A stretch of 32,992 nucleotides of DNA. Source: Bacillus sp. J37 (lineage in GTDB: Bacteria > Bacillota > Bacilli > Bacillales > Bacillaceae). The stretch lies in assembly GCF_000518865.1 (NCBI RefSeq), contig NZ_JAEK01000054.1, forward strand, positions 1 to 32,992, written 5' to 3'. This document shows, one piece after another, positions 24,373-31,126 of this stretch; position 1 is the stretch's first letter; each line of letters begins with the position of its first letter. A program made the translations under genes and the position numbers. A model generated the notes under the pieces. That model was not told the DNA's origin. It saw nothing but the letters and a program-made list of their open reading frames with translations, and ran no database searches.

Positions 24373-24399
24373 AGGAACCCTTTGAGGTTCTTTTTTTTT
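24373..24399 (+). terminator. Terminator before the lysis genes
   Basis: GAACC (24375-24379) pairs with GGTTC (24386-24390), followed by nine T. Confidence 0.8.
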
Positions 24400-24423
24400 A
24401 TTTTTGTGAAGGAGGTCGAGAAA

Positions 24424-24798
24424 ATGGAACATATACAAATTGTTCAAGGTTATTTATTCGGAGATGTTAAATTCTTAGACTTCTTAGTTATATTAATGTT
24501 TGTAGATATACTCTTCGGAGTTATTAAGGCTTGGAAAAAGAAAAAACTGAGAAGTCGTACTGCTTGGTTTGGTTATGTACGTAAAATTGGTGTATTTGGA
24601 ATCATTATTGCAGCTAACATAATAGATACAATTCTAGGATTAAACGGAACTGTTGCCTTTGGTACGGTTCTTTTTTATATCGGAAATGAGATTTTATCTA
24701 TCACTGAAAACTGTGCTGAGTTAGGAATTAAAATCCCATCTATTGTGACGGATAAATTACATGTTATTCAAAATAAGGACAAAGGAGATGGTAAGTAA
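24424..24798 (+). CDS. Holin, phage_holin_4 (Cph1/TcdE-like) family
   Basis: A 124-residue membrane protein forming the lysis pore. It has the family layout: an N-terminal helix, FVDILFGVIKAWKKKKLRSRTAWFGYVRKIGVFGIIIAANIID, then further helices and a soluble charged tail ending in HVIQNKDKGDGK. Three membrane segments are likely. AAGGAGGTCGAGAAAATG gives a very strong start; an in-frame TTG upstream lies within the terminator and is not used. Its stop overlaps the endolysin start (TAATG), the usual holin-endolysin pair. Confidence 0.92.
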   Translation: MEHIQIVQGYLFGDVKFLDFLVILMFVDILFGVIKAWKKKKLRSRTAWFGYVRKIGVFGIIIAANIIDTILGLNGTVAFGTVLFYIGNEILSITENCAELGIKIPSIVTDKLHVIQNKDKGDGK

Positions 24799-25409
24799 TG
24801 TATTACGATTCAAGAAACCGAGAAAACATTTCAAAGCTTGCATATAATACACAACTTGTTGCTCTAAAGTGGTATGAATACTGTGTGAAAAATAATATTA
24901 ATATTCTAATTTACGAAACAATTAGAACTAAAGCACAACAGAAAGAAAATGTTAGTAAAGGTGCTTCACAGACTATGAAGTCATATCATATTGTTGGTCA
25001 GGCATTAGATTTTGTTCCAGTTAATGATAAAGGACAAACTTTATGGAGTGGTTATGAAGCTTCAAATGTTAAGAAAGCTATTTCTTATGCTAAATCTTTA
25101 GGATTTGAATGGGGAGGAGATTGGAAAAGTTTCGTTGATAAGCCTCACTTACAATTCAATTATAAAGGTTATGGTTCTGATATTCTTGGAAAAAAAGTTG
25201 AAGTGTCAAAAAAGGAGGAATTTAAATTGAGTAAAGTACAACAAAAAGCAGTTGATCGTGTAGCAAAGGAATTGGGAATTACGGATGCAGCAAATTTAGA
25301 CAAGACAATGATTAAGGCTGATATTTTAGTTTTATTTGATCGTATGCTTGATGTGCTAGAAGATAAGCGTGGCGGTTACGATTACAAGCTATTAAAAGAA
25401 GAAAAGTAG
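24798..25409 (+). CDS. Endolysin, M15 family L-Ala-D-Glu or D,D-peptidase
   Basis: A 203-residue cell-wall peptidase. The zinc site of the M15/VanY-like family is visible: SYHIVGQALD gives H64 and D71, and the D114-K-P-H117 stretch gives the third ligand. The fold pattern matches CwlK/Ply500-type L-alanyl-D-glutamate peptidases. Residues from about 145 form a helical C-terminal region (VQQKAVDRVAKELGITD...) that may bind the wall. It starts by overlapping the holin stop, so the genes are coupled. No signal peptide is present, so release through the holin is expected. The exact bond cleaved is not certain from sequence. Confidence 0.9.
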   Translation: MYYDSRNRENISKLAYNTQLVALKWYEYCVKNNINILIYETIRTKAQQKENVSKGASQTMKSYHIVGQALDFVPVNDKGQTLWSGYEASNVKKAISYAKSLGFEWGGDWKSFVDKPHLQFNYKGYGSDILGKKVEVSKKEEFKLSKVQQKAVDRVAKELGITDAANLDKTMIKADILVLFDRMLDVLEDKRGGYDYKLLKEEK

Positions 25410-25480
25410 TATAAAACCATGAAAAATTGTTTTCTAATTGTATAAAATAAAAAATTTATGTAAAATACTAAAGTTGAGCA

Positions 25481-25527
25481 TGGGTTCCTAACCCATTAAA
25501 CCCTTTCCGTTATGGAGAGGGTTTTTA
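25481..25527. terminator. Tandem hairpin terminator after the lysis genes
   Basis: A small hairpin TGGGTT-CCT-AACCCA (25481-25495) is followed by a 10-bp stem AACCCTTTCC / GGAGAGGGTT (25499-25523) and TTTTT. It closes the plus-strand lysis operon and faces the end of the small minus-strand gene. Confidence 0.85.
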
Positions 25528-25662
25528 TTTATCTTCGCTTAGTTTTTCTAAGTTAGTGATTACAGTTAATAGTATTTGATATCCTCTAATCATTTTGTTC
25601 GCCTCATCTGGTGAGATGTTATCTTCCTTTAATTCTTTGACTAAGTCATCATAAGTTCTCAT
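25525..25662 (-). CDS. Small acidic helical protein, 45 residues
   Basis: A complete 45-codon frame with AAGGAAT before the ATG. The product is helical with charged residues throughout (KELKEDNISPDEANKMI) and no membrane segment. It lies 17 bp downstream of the DUF2441-like gene on the same strand, so they are probably co-transcribed. Its size and pairing would suit an antitoxin or a small regulator of its neighbour, but no family is recognised. Confidence 0.55.
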   Translation of the reverse strand: MRTYDDLVKELKEDNISPDEANKMIRGYQILLTVITNLEKLSEDK

Positions 25663-25679
25663 TTAGTTTCATTCCTTCT

Positions 25680-26282
25680 TTATAATTCTAAAACATTCAC
25701 AACTATTGCTTTTCCTTCAAAGAGAGTTTCTTCTTGACTTTTGCCTTTTTCTCCATTCCAATACTTATAAGCACTTTCCTCAATGTTTTTAACAGATCCA
25801 TTGAACAAATTAAGACTAACAAACTCTTCATTAGTAGTATGAATTTTACCAGTCAAACTAAGCTTTAATAAATCACCGCCATCTTTGCTAAATACTTTTC
25901 TCCAATAATCCAGATTTTCTACATTACCTTCTGGAATTACCCATAGACATTTTTGCCTAGATGGAAGCTCTGAAAACTTATCGGATCTTATTCTTTCAAA
26001 GATTTCTTCACGCATACTTTTTAAGAGATGCTCTGTTCCAGTGAAAACATATCCCAATGTATCCTTATTAGTATTAAAGGCTTGATTTGTTTCTATTAAA
26101 TGTTTGTATTCTTTACTTAATTTAATGGCATTCTGAAAAAAGTCACTTGAATATAAAATTTGATAAAAAGGGTTAAATTCAACACCTGTTTCGAAAATAT
26201 CCCCTTCTTTTAATTTTGGCATATCTCTCCATGTTGCATTAGTTTGAATATGATAAAAAATCTTATTTTCGATATATTCCAT
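25680..26282 (-). CDS. DUF2441-like protein, function unknown
   Basis: A 200-residue soluble protein. The N-terminal FYHIQTNATWRDMPKLKEGDIFETGVEFNPFY, a central helical part and CLWVIPEGN resemble DUF2441 proteins found in Bacillus genomes and phages; this is from memory of the pattern. The strand-rich start with a His near an entry strand followed by a helical insertion recalls ADP-ribosyltransferase-like folds, but I cannot identify a catalytic set. It sits in a minus-strand accessory block between lysis and replication modules, paired with a 45-residue downstream ORF. A toxin or defence role is possible. Confidence 0.5.
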   Translation of the reverse strand: MEYIENKIFYHIQTNATWRDMPKLKEGDIFETGVEFNPFYQILYSSDFFQNAIKLSKEYKHLIETNQAFNTNKDTLGYVFTGTEHLLKSMREEIFERIRSDKFSELPSRQKCLWVIPEGNVENLDYWRKVFSKDGGDLLKLSLTGKIHTTNEEFVSLNLFNGSVKNIEESAYKYWNGEKGKSQEETLFEGKAIVVNVLEL

Positions 26283-26316
26283 GTAAATTTTCTCCCTTTA
26301 TTTGTCTATCACTAGT

Positions 26317-26523
26317 TCATTTTACTTTAATCCTATTTGCAATCAAGTTATTTTCTTTGTCCCTCAATATAAGATTCTTTTTAATTAGTAAAATAACAAC
26401 AGATCTCACTTCAGCTTCTGTTTTACCAGTCCATCTCATCAATTCCTTAAGTGTAGGACTTTTACCATGAATAGAAGTATTAAAATAAATACGAAAAATT
26501 TTTCTTTCTAAATCACTATACAT
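26317..26523 (-). CDS. Small winged-helix DNA-binding protein
   Basis: A 68-residue protein with a helix-turn-helix (SPTLKELMRWTGKTEAEVRSVVILL) followed by a wing (NLILRDKENNLIANRIKV). Two features set the start at 26523: AGGAG lies about 9 nt before it, whereas the in-frame ATG at 26586 has no ribosome binding site. It is located 34 bp upstream of the DUF2441-like gene on the same strand and may regulate this accessory block. Such tiny winged-helix proteins are common in phage control regions. Confidence 0.65.
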   Translation of the reverse strand: MYSDLERKIFRIYFNTSIHGKSPTLKELMRWTGKTEAEVRSVVILLIKKNLILRDKENNLIANRIKVK

Positions 26524-26591
26524 TAGAATCACGCTCCTAAAATATATTATAGGAACATTTGTTCTTATTTTCAAGAGTATATTCATAACAA

Positions 26592-26618
26592 AACCCTAGC
26601 TATTCCACGGCTAGAGTT
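26592..26618 (-). terminator. Intrinsic terminator of the Xre operon
   Basis: AACCCTAGC (26592-26600) pairs with GCTAGAGTT (26610-26618) with one mismatch. Reading the minus strand it is followed by TTTTG. It overlaps the stop of the 34-residue ORF, and plus-strand T-rich DNA makes it possibly bidirectional. Confidence 0.6.
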
Positions 26619-26721
26619 ATTTTTTATTTAATACTTCTTTCTTATACAATTCAACAAGATACTTATAAACTTTTTGAATGTTTTCTTCTGTATGCTTACC
26701 TTTAATAATCGTTACTTTCAT
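26617..26721 (-). CDS. Small basic protein, 34 residues
   Basis: A 34-codon frame whose ATG lies 20 bp inside the end of the upstream membrane protein gene, with GGGCGAG ahead. The product (MKVTIIKGKHTEEN..., then a Tyr/Lys-rich helix) looks like a genuine small phage protein rather than chance, and its stop coincides with the terminator. No function is known. Confidence 0.5.
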   Translation of the reverse strand: MKVTIIKGKHTEENIQKVYKYLVELYKKEVLNKK

Positions 26722-27004
26722 CTACAAACTCGCCCTTTTGTTTTTTAGGTGTCTTATTAATTAATACAAGTATTAGCACAATACCTGTTATTCCCATAAG
26801 AGTTGCTGAAATCCCATTACTTAAACCAAAAAATTCAGTTATATCTTTAACTGCTAATGTAGGTATAGCTATAAAGTAAATCATTCCTAAAAATAAATAA
26901 GTTCTAAGCCACCAATATTCTTCTCCATTATGTTTTTCTAAAAGTACATACATTGAATGAAACCACAATAAAGCTACTGGTATTGCAACTAGATAAAACT
27001 GCAT
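26702..27004 (-). CDS. Small membrane protein, three predicted helices
   Basis: A 100-residue hydrophobic protein with helices at about 4-20, 32-53 and 65-83 and a short charged cytoplasmic tail. It follows the Xre regulator gene by 11 bp on the same strand, so it is probably expressed from the lysogen. Superinfection exclusion or a membrane sensor role would fit but is unproven. GGAGATGG precedes the ATG. Confidence 0.65.
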   Translation of the reverse strand: MQFYLVAIPVALLWFHSMYVLLEKHNGEEYWWLRTYLFLGMIYFIAIPTLAVKDITEFFGLSNGISATLMGITGIVLILVLINKTPKKQKGEFVDESNDY

Positions 27005-27015
27005 TTATCCATCTC

Positions 27016-27219
27016 CTACTTTTTATTTTCTAATTCATAAAGATCATATACACTACATTCCAACAATTCTGCAAGTTTAAAAGCTTTATCTATAGATGGG
27101 TAGGTTTTTGAATTGCACCAATTCGATAAGGTATTTGCACTAACTCCTAATTCTTTTTGTATAAAATCTCTTTTGTATTTAGATGTTCTCAATAATTTAC
27201 CGATCCTACTCCTAAACAA
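27016..27219 (-). CDS. Xre/Cro-type helix-turn-helix regulator
   Basis: A 67-residue DNA-binding protein that is essentially one HTH_XRE domain: YKRDFIQKELGVSANTLSNWCNSKTYPSIDKAFKLAELLECSVYDLY. AGAGG at 8 nt favours the TTG at 27219; a GTG at 27228 and a TTG at 27225 are too close to that site. It is divergent from the FtsK operon and faces a 359-bp gap with several palindromes, so it probably controls that operon and its own transcription. Single-domain regulators of this kind occur on phages and plasmids. Confidence 0.88.
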   Translation of the reverse strand: MFRSRIGKLLRTSKYKRDFIQKELGVSANTLSNWCNSKTYPSIDKAFKLAELLECSVYDLYELENKK

Positions 27220-27267
27220 TTCCAACACCTCTAGATATATATTCTACAAATTTATTGGATAGTCCTT

Positions 27268-27283
27268 TCACAATTTTTTGTGA
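27268..27283. promoter_or_regulatory. Perfect palindrome upstream of the Xre gene
   Basis: TCACAA-TTTT-TTGTGA, 6-bp arms, lies 49 bp upstream of the Xre start and is a candidate autoregulatory operator. Confidence 0.5.
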
Positions 27284-27333
27284 TAGACATGCAAGTAGAA
27301 CTTATCCCTGTCATAGGCTATTAACACAAAGTC

Positions 27334-27450
27334 GTAAGTGTTGAAAAAGTAAAATGTAAGTTTTACTTTCGTTATGTTTTCCTTACTCTTTCCTTATAGC
27401 AACATCAATTTGTAAGTGATAGAAACATTAAATAACAGTTTGTTGTAAGT
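27334..27450. repeat. Four GTAAGT direct repeats, with a 9-bp dyad
   Basis: GTAAGT occurs at 27334, 27356, 27412 and 27445, three of the four preceded by TT or AT plus G/T context (TGTAAGT). Starts are 22, 56 and 33 bp apart, close to whole helical turns. The second copy lies in a perfect dyad AAAGTAAAA / TTTTACTTT (27346-27369). The gap between the Xre and FtsK units (27220-27587) holds no gene, only these repeats and the purine-rich tract that follows. Iterons of an origin or regulator sites are both possible. Confidence 0.45.
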
Positions 27451-27506
27451 TAATCTAGTAATCAATGTACAAGTAGAATTCTATAGAAAATAAGAAAAAT
27501 AAAACT

Positions 27507-27600
27507 TGTTAAAAGGAACGAGTGGAAGGAGTGAGTGATAGAAGGGGGAGTCCGAGGGGGAAACAAAATAAAAAAGGAGTGAACGACATGATGGAAGTAA
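27507..27600 (+). other. Purine-rich tract before the FtsK operon
   Basis: About 90 bp almost free of pyrimidines on the plus strand, including GGGGGA twice in close succession (GGGGGAGTCCGAGGGGGA) and AGGAGTGA twice. The last part is the ribosome binding site of the next gene. It could be a transfer or replication origin element recognised by the downstream proteins, or simply a leader. An in-frame ATG at 27522 would translate it, but the product looks artificial. Confidence 0.35.
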
Positions 27601-27782
27601 TCTGTGTAGGAGTCATAGGTGGGTCGATAGTTGTTATAGGACTTTTTGAAGATAAGCTCATATCAAAGGGGTTGTTTGTAGAATCGGATACGTTAAGAGG
27701 AATAGTGACGTATATTTTAACTTTTACTGGAATTGCTTCATCTGTGTGGTTTATATGGGAGATGGTGAAGAAATTTGTTTAA
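27588..27782 (+). CDS. Small two-helix membrane protein
   Basis: A 64-residue protein with helices at about 3-20 and 36-58. AAAGGAGTG about 7 nt before the ATG fixes the start; the longer frame from 27522 runs through the purine-rich tract. Its 3' end overlaps the start of the FtsK-like gene, so the two are coupled and may act together at the membrane, as small membrane partners of coupling-type ATPases do. Confidence 0.62.
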   Translation: MMEVICVGVIGGSIVVIGLFEDKLISKGLFVESDTLRGIVTYILTFTGIASSVWFIWEMVKKFV

Positions 27783-28917
27783 ACGATTCACACAACGAGC
27801 TAAGTTAAGTAATGCATTTAAAGTTGGAGATATTTCACATGAGGTTCAGAGTAGAAATACAACCCATAAACGCTTTCCTGCAATACTTGATATAAGAGAA
27901 AATGAAGATTATTTAATGTATGTTTTCAAAATTCCACCAGGTATGAATCCTAAAGACATTGAGAAAAAGGACTATGTATTCACTCAACTATTTGGTGCAA
28001 ATATTGAAATTACAGGAGATAGTAGTCTTTTCACTTTGAAAGTTTATAAAACATCCATGCCTAAAGAATTGATATACAAATTTAATGAAATACAACCTTT
28101 GTTAGAACCATTCAAACTAGGTATCGTAAGTGGCAAGGATAGAAATGGTCAGTATGTATTATTTGATCTATTAAAACAACCGCACATTTTGATCGCTGGA
28201 GAAACCGGATCGGGGAAATCAACTCAATTACGTTCTATTCTTACAACACTGATACTTTCTAAACGACCAGACGAACTACATTTGTACTTAGGAGATTGTA
28301 AAAAATCAGAATTCCATATTTTTAGAAAAGTTGAACATGTACAATGTGTTTTATCTACTTCAAAGGATATACGTAAAATGTTGAAGCATATAAAAAAGGA
28401 ATTAGATGAACGTAGTAATCTAACTGAAGTATTTGAAGTAAGTCATGTTGATGATTTACCAGAAGAACATAAGTGTCCTTATATTGTTGTCTGTATAGAT
28501 GAGTTTGTGATGTTACGTAAAGATGAAGAAATAATGGATATATTAACCGAAATTGTAGCGATTGGTCGCACACTTTGTGTGTTCGTTTTGTTAAGTATGC
28601 AACGTCCGAATGCAAAAGTACTAGATACAACAATAAGAGCTAATTTAACAGTTTCAATGGGATTTAAGCTGCGCGATATAACGGAATCAAGGATTGTTAA
28701 TACACCTAAAGCACATGAAATAGATGTTAGTGGGCGTTTCATAATGAATAGTGACAAATTGTATGAGCTTCAAGCACCTTACTTGAAAATTGAAGATGCT
28801 AAAAGTTTGTTAAATCCTTTTATGGTATCTAAAGTTGAGGAAGTGCCTGAGGAAACTGAACCAAAAGAAGAACAACCTAAACTAACTAAGAGTGACATAT
28901 TCGGGAGGTTGGAATAG
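27775..28917 (+). CDS. FtsK/SpoIIIE-type DNA translocase
   Basis: A 380-residue motor ATPase. Walker A is GETGSGKST (142-150) and Walker B IVVCIDEF (237-244). The N-terminal part lacks the membrane helices of true FtsK, and the C-terminal gamma domain is missing. This is the plan of TcpA/YdcQ-like proteins of plasmids, integrative elements and Bacillus phages. The TTG start lies inside the end of the preceding membrane protein gene. Its stop overlaps the GTG of the Replication-relaxation gene (TAGTG). It probably moves or loads DNA during replication or transfer with that partner. Confidence 0.9.
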   Translation: MFKRFTQRAKLSNAFKVGDISHEVQSRNTTHKRFPAILDIRENEDYLMYVFKIPPGMNPKDIEKKDYVFTQLFGANIEITGDSSLFTLKVYKTSMPKELIYKFNEIQPLLEPFKLGIVSGKDRNGQYVLFDLLKQPHILIAGETGSGKSTQLRSILTTLILSKRPDELHLYLGDCKKSEFHIFRKVEHVQCVLSTSKDIRKMLKHIKKELDERSNLTEVFEVSHVDDLPEEHKCPYIVVCIDEFVMLRKDEEIMDILTEIVAIGRTLCVFVLLSMQRPNAKVLDTTIRANLTVSMGFKLRDITESRIVNTPKAHEIDVSGRFIMNSDKLYELQAPYLKIEDAKSLLNPFMVSKVEEVPEETEPKEEQPKLTKSDIFGRLE

Positions 28918-29723
28918 TGGGGTTATCTAAGCGTGATAAAGCGATTTGTAGCGATTTAAATAGATTTAGATGTATGAGTTTGGATGACATTGCAGACATT
29001 CATTTCAAAGGATTAAAGAAGCCTAAAAACTCAGCAAACAACGTCCTTAAGCGTTTATATAGAGATGGTCATATTAAACGTTCTACAGCATTCCAGCCTT
29101 ATGTATACTTTGGATCAGAAGTTAATATTAAATCAGATTCAGCCAAGATAGGGCACTTTCTAGCTATTGTCCAGGTATACAGAGAAATGTCATTGTTCGG
29201 TAAATTTGATGTTTTCCAAGTTGAACCTAAGTATGGAAGTAAAGGGGAAGTGGAGCCTGACATTTTCTGTATATACAATAAGTCACCATTCTTTATCGAG
29301 GTACAGAAGACAATCTACGGCCAAAAGACGATGGATGAAAAGTTAAAGCGATATGAGAAGCTATATGATAGTAAAATCATTGAAAAAGAACCTTGGCAGC
29401 CTAAGAATAATAAGCAGTTTCCAATAGTGTTAATTTTATCTGAGCAACGGTTCGCTCTAGATGATCTATATTCATTCGAATTATTTCAAGCAGTGTCATT
29501 CAGTCAATTTTTAAATACATTAGAACCGCAACCAGTTAAAGAGGACTTTACCCCAAAAACGGTGAAAACTATTGAACAACCTACTACTCGTACTACCACT
29601 CAAAATAAACCACCTAAAAGACGTACTCAACAATCACAGTACACTCAACAAACATATCAACCAATACCACCAAATATCAACAAAGATATTCAAACATCTT
29701 CAAATATCAAGGTGAAATATTAA
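28917..29723 (+). CDS. Replication-relaxation family protein
   Basis: A 268-residue protein with an N-terminal winged-helix domain (DKAICSDLNRFRCMSLDDIADIHFKGLKKP...KRLYRDGHIKR), followed by a nuclease-like alpha/beta core (VEPKYGSKGEVEPDIFCIYNKSPFFIEVQKT) that keeps an E-D-ExQ pattern like PD-(D/E)xK enzymes. A disordered Thr/Gln/Pro tail follows. This matches Replic_Relax proteins, which accompany FtsK-like genes on Bacillus plasmids and phages. Its start overlaps the translocase stop. A role in replication initiation or DNA nicking is expected but not proven. Confidence 0.82.
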   Translation: MGLSKRDKAICSDLNRFRCMSLDDIADIHFKGLKKPKNSANNVLKRLYRDGHIKRSTAFQPYVYFGSEVNIKSDSAKIGHFLAIVQVYREMSLFGKFDVFQVEPKYGSKGEVEPDIFCIYNKSPFFIEVQKTIYGQKTMDEKLKRYEKLYDSKIIEKEPWQPKNNKQFPIVLILSEQRFALDDLYSFELFQAVSFSQFLNTLEPQPVKEDFTPKTVKTIEQPTTRTTTQNKPPKRRTQQSQYTQQTYQPIPPNINKDIQTSSNIKVKY

Positions 29724-29840
29724 AACCAGTGATCCAGTTTAAAGATAATTCTTAACTATTCTTAATTTTTATTAGGTATTCAGCAAATAGTGTGTTATGC
29801 TTTAGCTAACCATTTAGTACTTTTTGCATATTTAACCTCT

Positions 29841-29868
29841 CCCCATTCATTATTGAGTGGGGATTTTT
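29841..29868 (+). terminator. Terminator of the FtsK operon
   Basis: CCCCATTCA (29841-29849) pairs with TGAGTGGGG (29854-29862) including one T-G pair, followed by ATTTTTA. The rest of the 205-bp gap holds no gene. Confidence 0.85.
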
Positions 29869-29895
29869 ATGCTGTTTTATACCTTTTTATCCAAA

Positions 29896-29921
29896 TAAAA
29901 AAGGACTCTAGAAAAGAGTCC
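29896..29921 (-). terminator. Terminator of the cold-shock gene
   Basis: GGACTCT (29903-29909) pairs with AGAGTCC (29915-29921). On the minus strand a long T run follows. Confidence 0.87.
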
Positions 29922-29928
29922 TCATTAA

Positions 29929-30129
29929 TTATGCTTTGTTTACGTTAGTTGCTTGAAGACCACGTTGGCCTTGCTCAGTGTCAAAAGTTACTTTTTGACC
30001 TTCATCTAATGATTTAAATCCTTCGCCTTGGATAGCTGAGAAATGTACGAATACGTCATCTCCACCTTCAACTTCGATGAATCCGAAACCTTTTTCTGCG
30101 TTAAACCATTTTACTGTACCTTGTTCCAT
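29929..30129 (-). CDS. csp: Cold-shock protein, CspA/CspB family
   Basis: A 66-residue single OB-fold nucleic-acid chaperone. RNP1 is GFGFIEV and RNP2 VFVHFSAI, both intact, and the whole protein is close to Bacillus Csp proteins. GGAGG stands 9 nt before the ATG. A sigma-A promoter at 30254-30282 gives a leader of about 118 nt, typical of csp mRNAs that are controlled by temperature-dependent folding. It lies on the opposite strand inside phage DNA with its own promoter and terminator, so it is a cargo gene. Phages with Csp genes are known; it could melt RNA structure or act on antitermination. Confidence 0.96.
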   Translation of the reverse strand: MEQGTVKWFNAEKGFGFIEVEGGDDVFVHFSAIQGEGFKSLDEGQKVTFDTEQGQRGLQATNVNKA

Positions 30130-30253
30130 AATTGTTGCCTCCTGCGTGGATATTCCACAATTTATTACTATAGTTGCTCAATTAGATATCAAAGGCGAAA
30201 AGTTTAAACCACTTATTCTTTCCTTACAGACCGAACAAAAATAATTCTTCTTT

Positions 30254-30282
30254 ATCATAACAGATAAATTTTGGAAAAGCAA
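30254..30282 (-). promoter_or_regulatory. Sigma-A promoter of the cold-shock gene
   Basis: On the minus strand TTGCTT and TATGAT are separated by exactly 17 bp, placing transcription start near 30247 and leaving a long leader. Apart from this promoter and leader, 30130-30415 shows nothing else. Confidence 0.65.
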
Positions 30283-30415
30283 ATAGTTATAAAATTCACT
30301 TCAGTCAGTGAGTTTTTATCCTCTATATAATAGATAAATTTACTTATGAAAATATTAATTTACCATTTTGTATTATTTGATCCTTAAATGGTGATAATCA
30401 TTTTGAGGTGATGTT

Positions 30416-30817
30416 GTGAGTAAAGATGAGAAAACGATTGATAATGAAAAGATATATTATGATGAAAATAAAAAAGCTTGGGCAAAAGAAACTATTGATG
30501 AGGATGGTTTTAAAATAACCTGTCTTTTTCCGGCAGATAAAGAGGAATCGTATCAAAGTACCTATAAGAAATATTCGGATTATATTAACGAAGTGTTCTA
30601 TAAAGGCTACTTTGAACCTAGACTTTTAGATTTCTTTCATCAAACAAGACTAAAACCAACTCAGGAATTAGGGGATTTAGTTTATAGATTTTTAAAGGAT
30701 ACATTTTCAATGCGTCCAGAGGATAAAGAATTCAAAGCAGCAAAAGAAAAACTTATTATAGATGTCAATAACATCCTAGAAGAACAACAAAAAAAGAAAG
30801 ACCTCACTGATAAATAG
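30416..30817 (+). CDS. Hypothetical soluble protein
   Basis: A 133-residue hydrophilic, largely helical protein starting at GTG with GAGGTGAT upstream. It is rich in Lys, Glu and Asp, with an aromatic central part (YSDYINEVFYKGYFEPRLLDFFHQTR) and a charged helical C-terminus. No family is recognised. A bidirectional terminator closes it against the convergent repressor gene. Confidence 0.65.
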   Translation: MSKDEKTIDNEKIYYDENKKAWAKETIDEDGFKITCLFPADKEESYQSTYKKYSDYINEVFYKGYFEPRLLDFFHQTRLKPTQELGDLVYRFLKDTFSMRPEDKEFKAAKEKLIIDVNNILEEQQKKKDLTDK

Positions 30818-30834
30818 TCATTGGTGAGGTCTTT
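30797..30834. terminator. Bidirectional terminator
   Basis: An 11-bp perfect stem, AAAGACCTCAC (30797-30807) and GTGAGGTCTTT (30824-30834). The minus-strand T run (CTTTCTTTTTTTG) makes it strongest for the repressor gene. Confidence 0.85.
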
Positions 30835-30853
30835 CTTCGTATTCGTATTAAAT

Positions 30854-31063
30854 TTATTTACTATCTTTAATTATCTCTAGAAGTTCTCCTATCTCACAAT
30901 CAAGAGAAGTGCACAACTTTTCAAGTGTTTCAAATTTTATTCCGTCCGTTTCCTCTTTATATAAGCGAGTAATTCCGTTTCTGTGTAAACCTGTTAATTC
31001 AGCAACGTCACTAATCTTTAGTTTTTTCTCACCCATGATTTTAGATAAATGTACTTTTATCAT
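30854..31063 (-). CDS. Xre-family repressor (Cro/CI-like, HTH_26 type)
   Basis: A 69-residue protein, MIKVHLSKIMGEKKLKISDV... with the helix-turn-helix KISDVAELTGLHRNGITRLYKEE and a C-terminal EKLCTSLDCEIGELLEI. This is the compact YozG/HTH_26 type of regulator common in Bacillus phages and plasmids. The ATG at 31063 gives the standard family start; a longer form from 31087 is possible. The gene reads away from a divergent promoter region with four related operator sites, two of which overlap the promoter spacers. It is therefore almost certainly the switch for the rightward early operon and its own gene. Confidence 0.87.
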   Translation of the reverse strand: MIKVHLSKIMGEKKLKISDVAELTGLHRNGITRLYKEETDGIKFETLEKLCTSLDCEIGELLEIIKDSK

Positions 31064-31097
31064 GATGATCAACCGTCCTCTCAACATCTCTATACTA

Positions 31098-31126
31098 ATT
31101 ATATACTGTAGTGAACATTTTTACAA
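31098..31126 (-). promoter_or_regulatory. Leftward promoter of the repressor gene
   Basis: On the minus strand TTGTAA and TATAAT are 17 bp apart. Operator O1 overlaps the spacer and -10. Confidence 0.7.

Noticed and set aside
24382-24423. N-terminal extension of the holin
   Set aside because: It begins in the terminator hairpin; the ATG at 24424 has an ideal ribosome binding site.
27334-27450. CRISPR array
   Set aside because: The repeats are only about 6-8 bp with uneven spacing; there are no cas genes.
27522-27587. N-terminal extension of the small membrane protein before FtsK
   Set aside because: It translates the purine-rich tract and has no hydrophobic or conserved pattern; AAAGGAG before 27588 decides the start.
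28355-28757. Minus-strand frames within the FtsK gene
   Set aside because: They are antisense shadows of a well-conserved ATPase domain.
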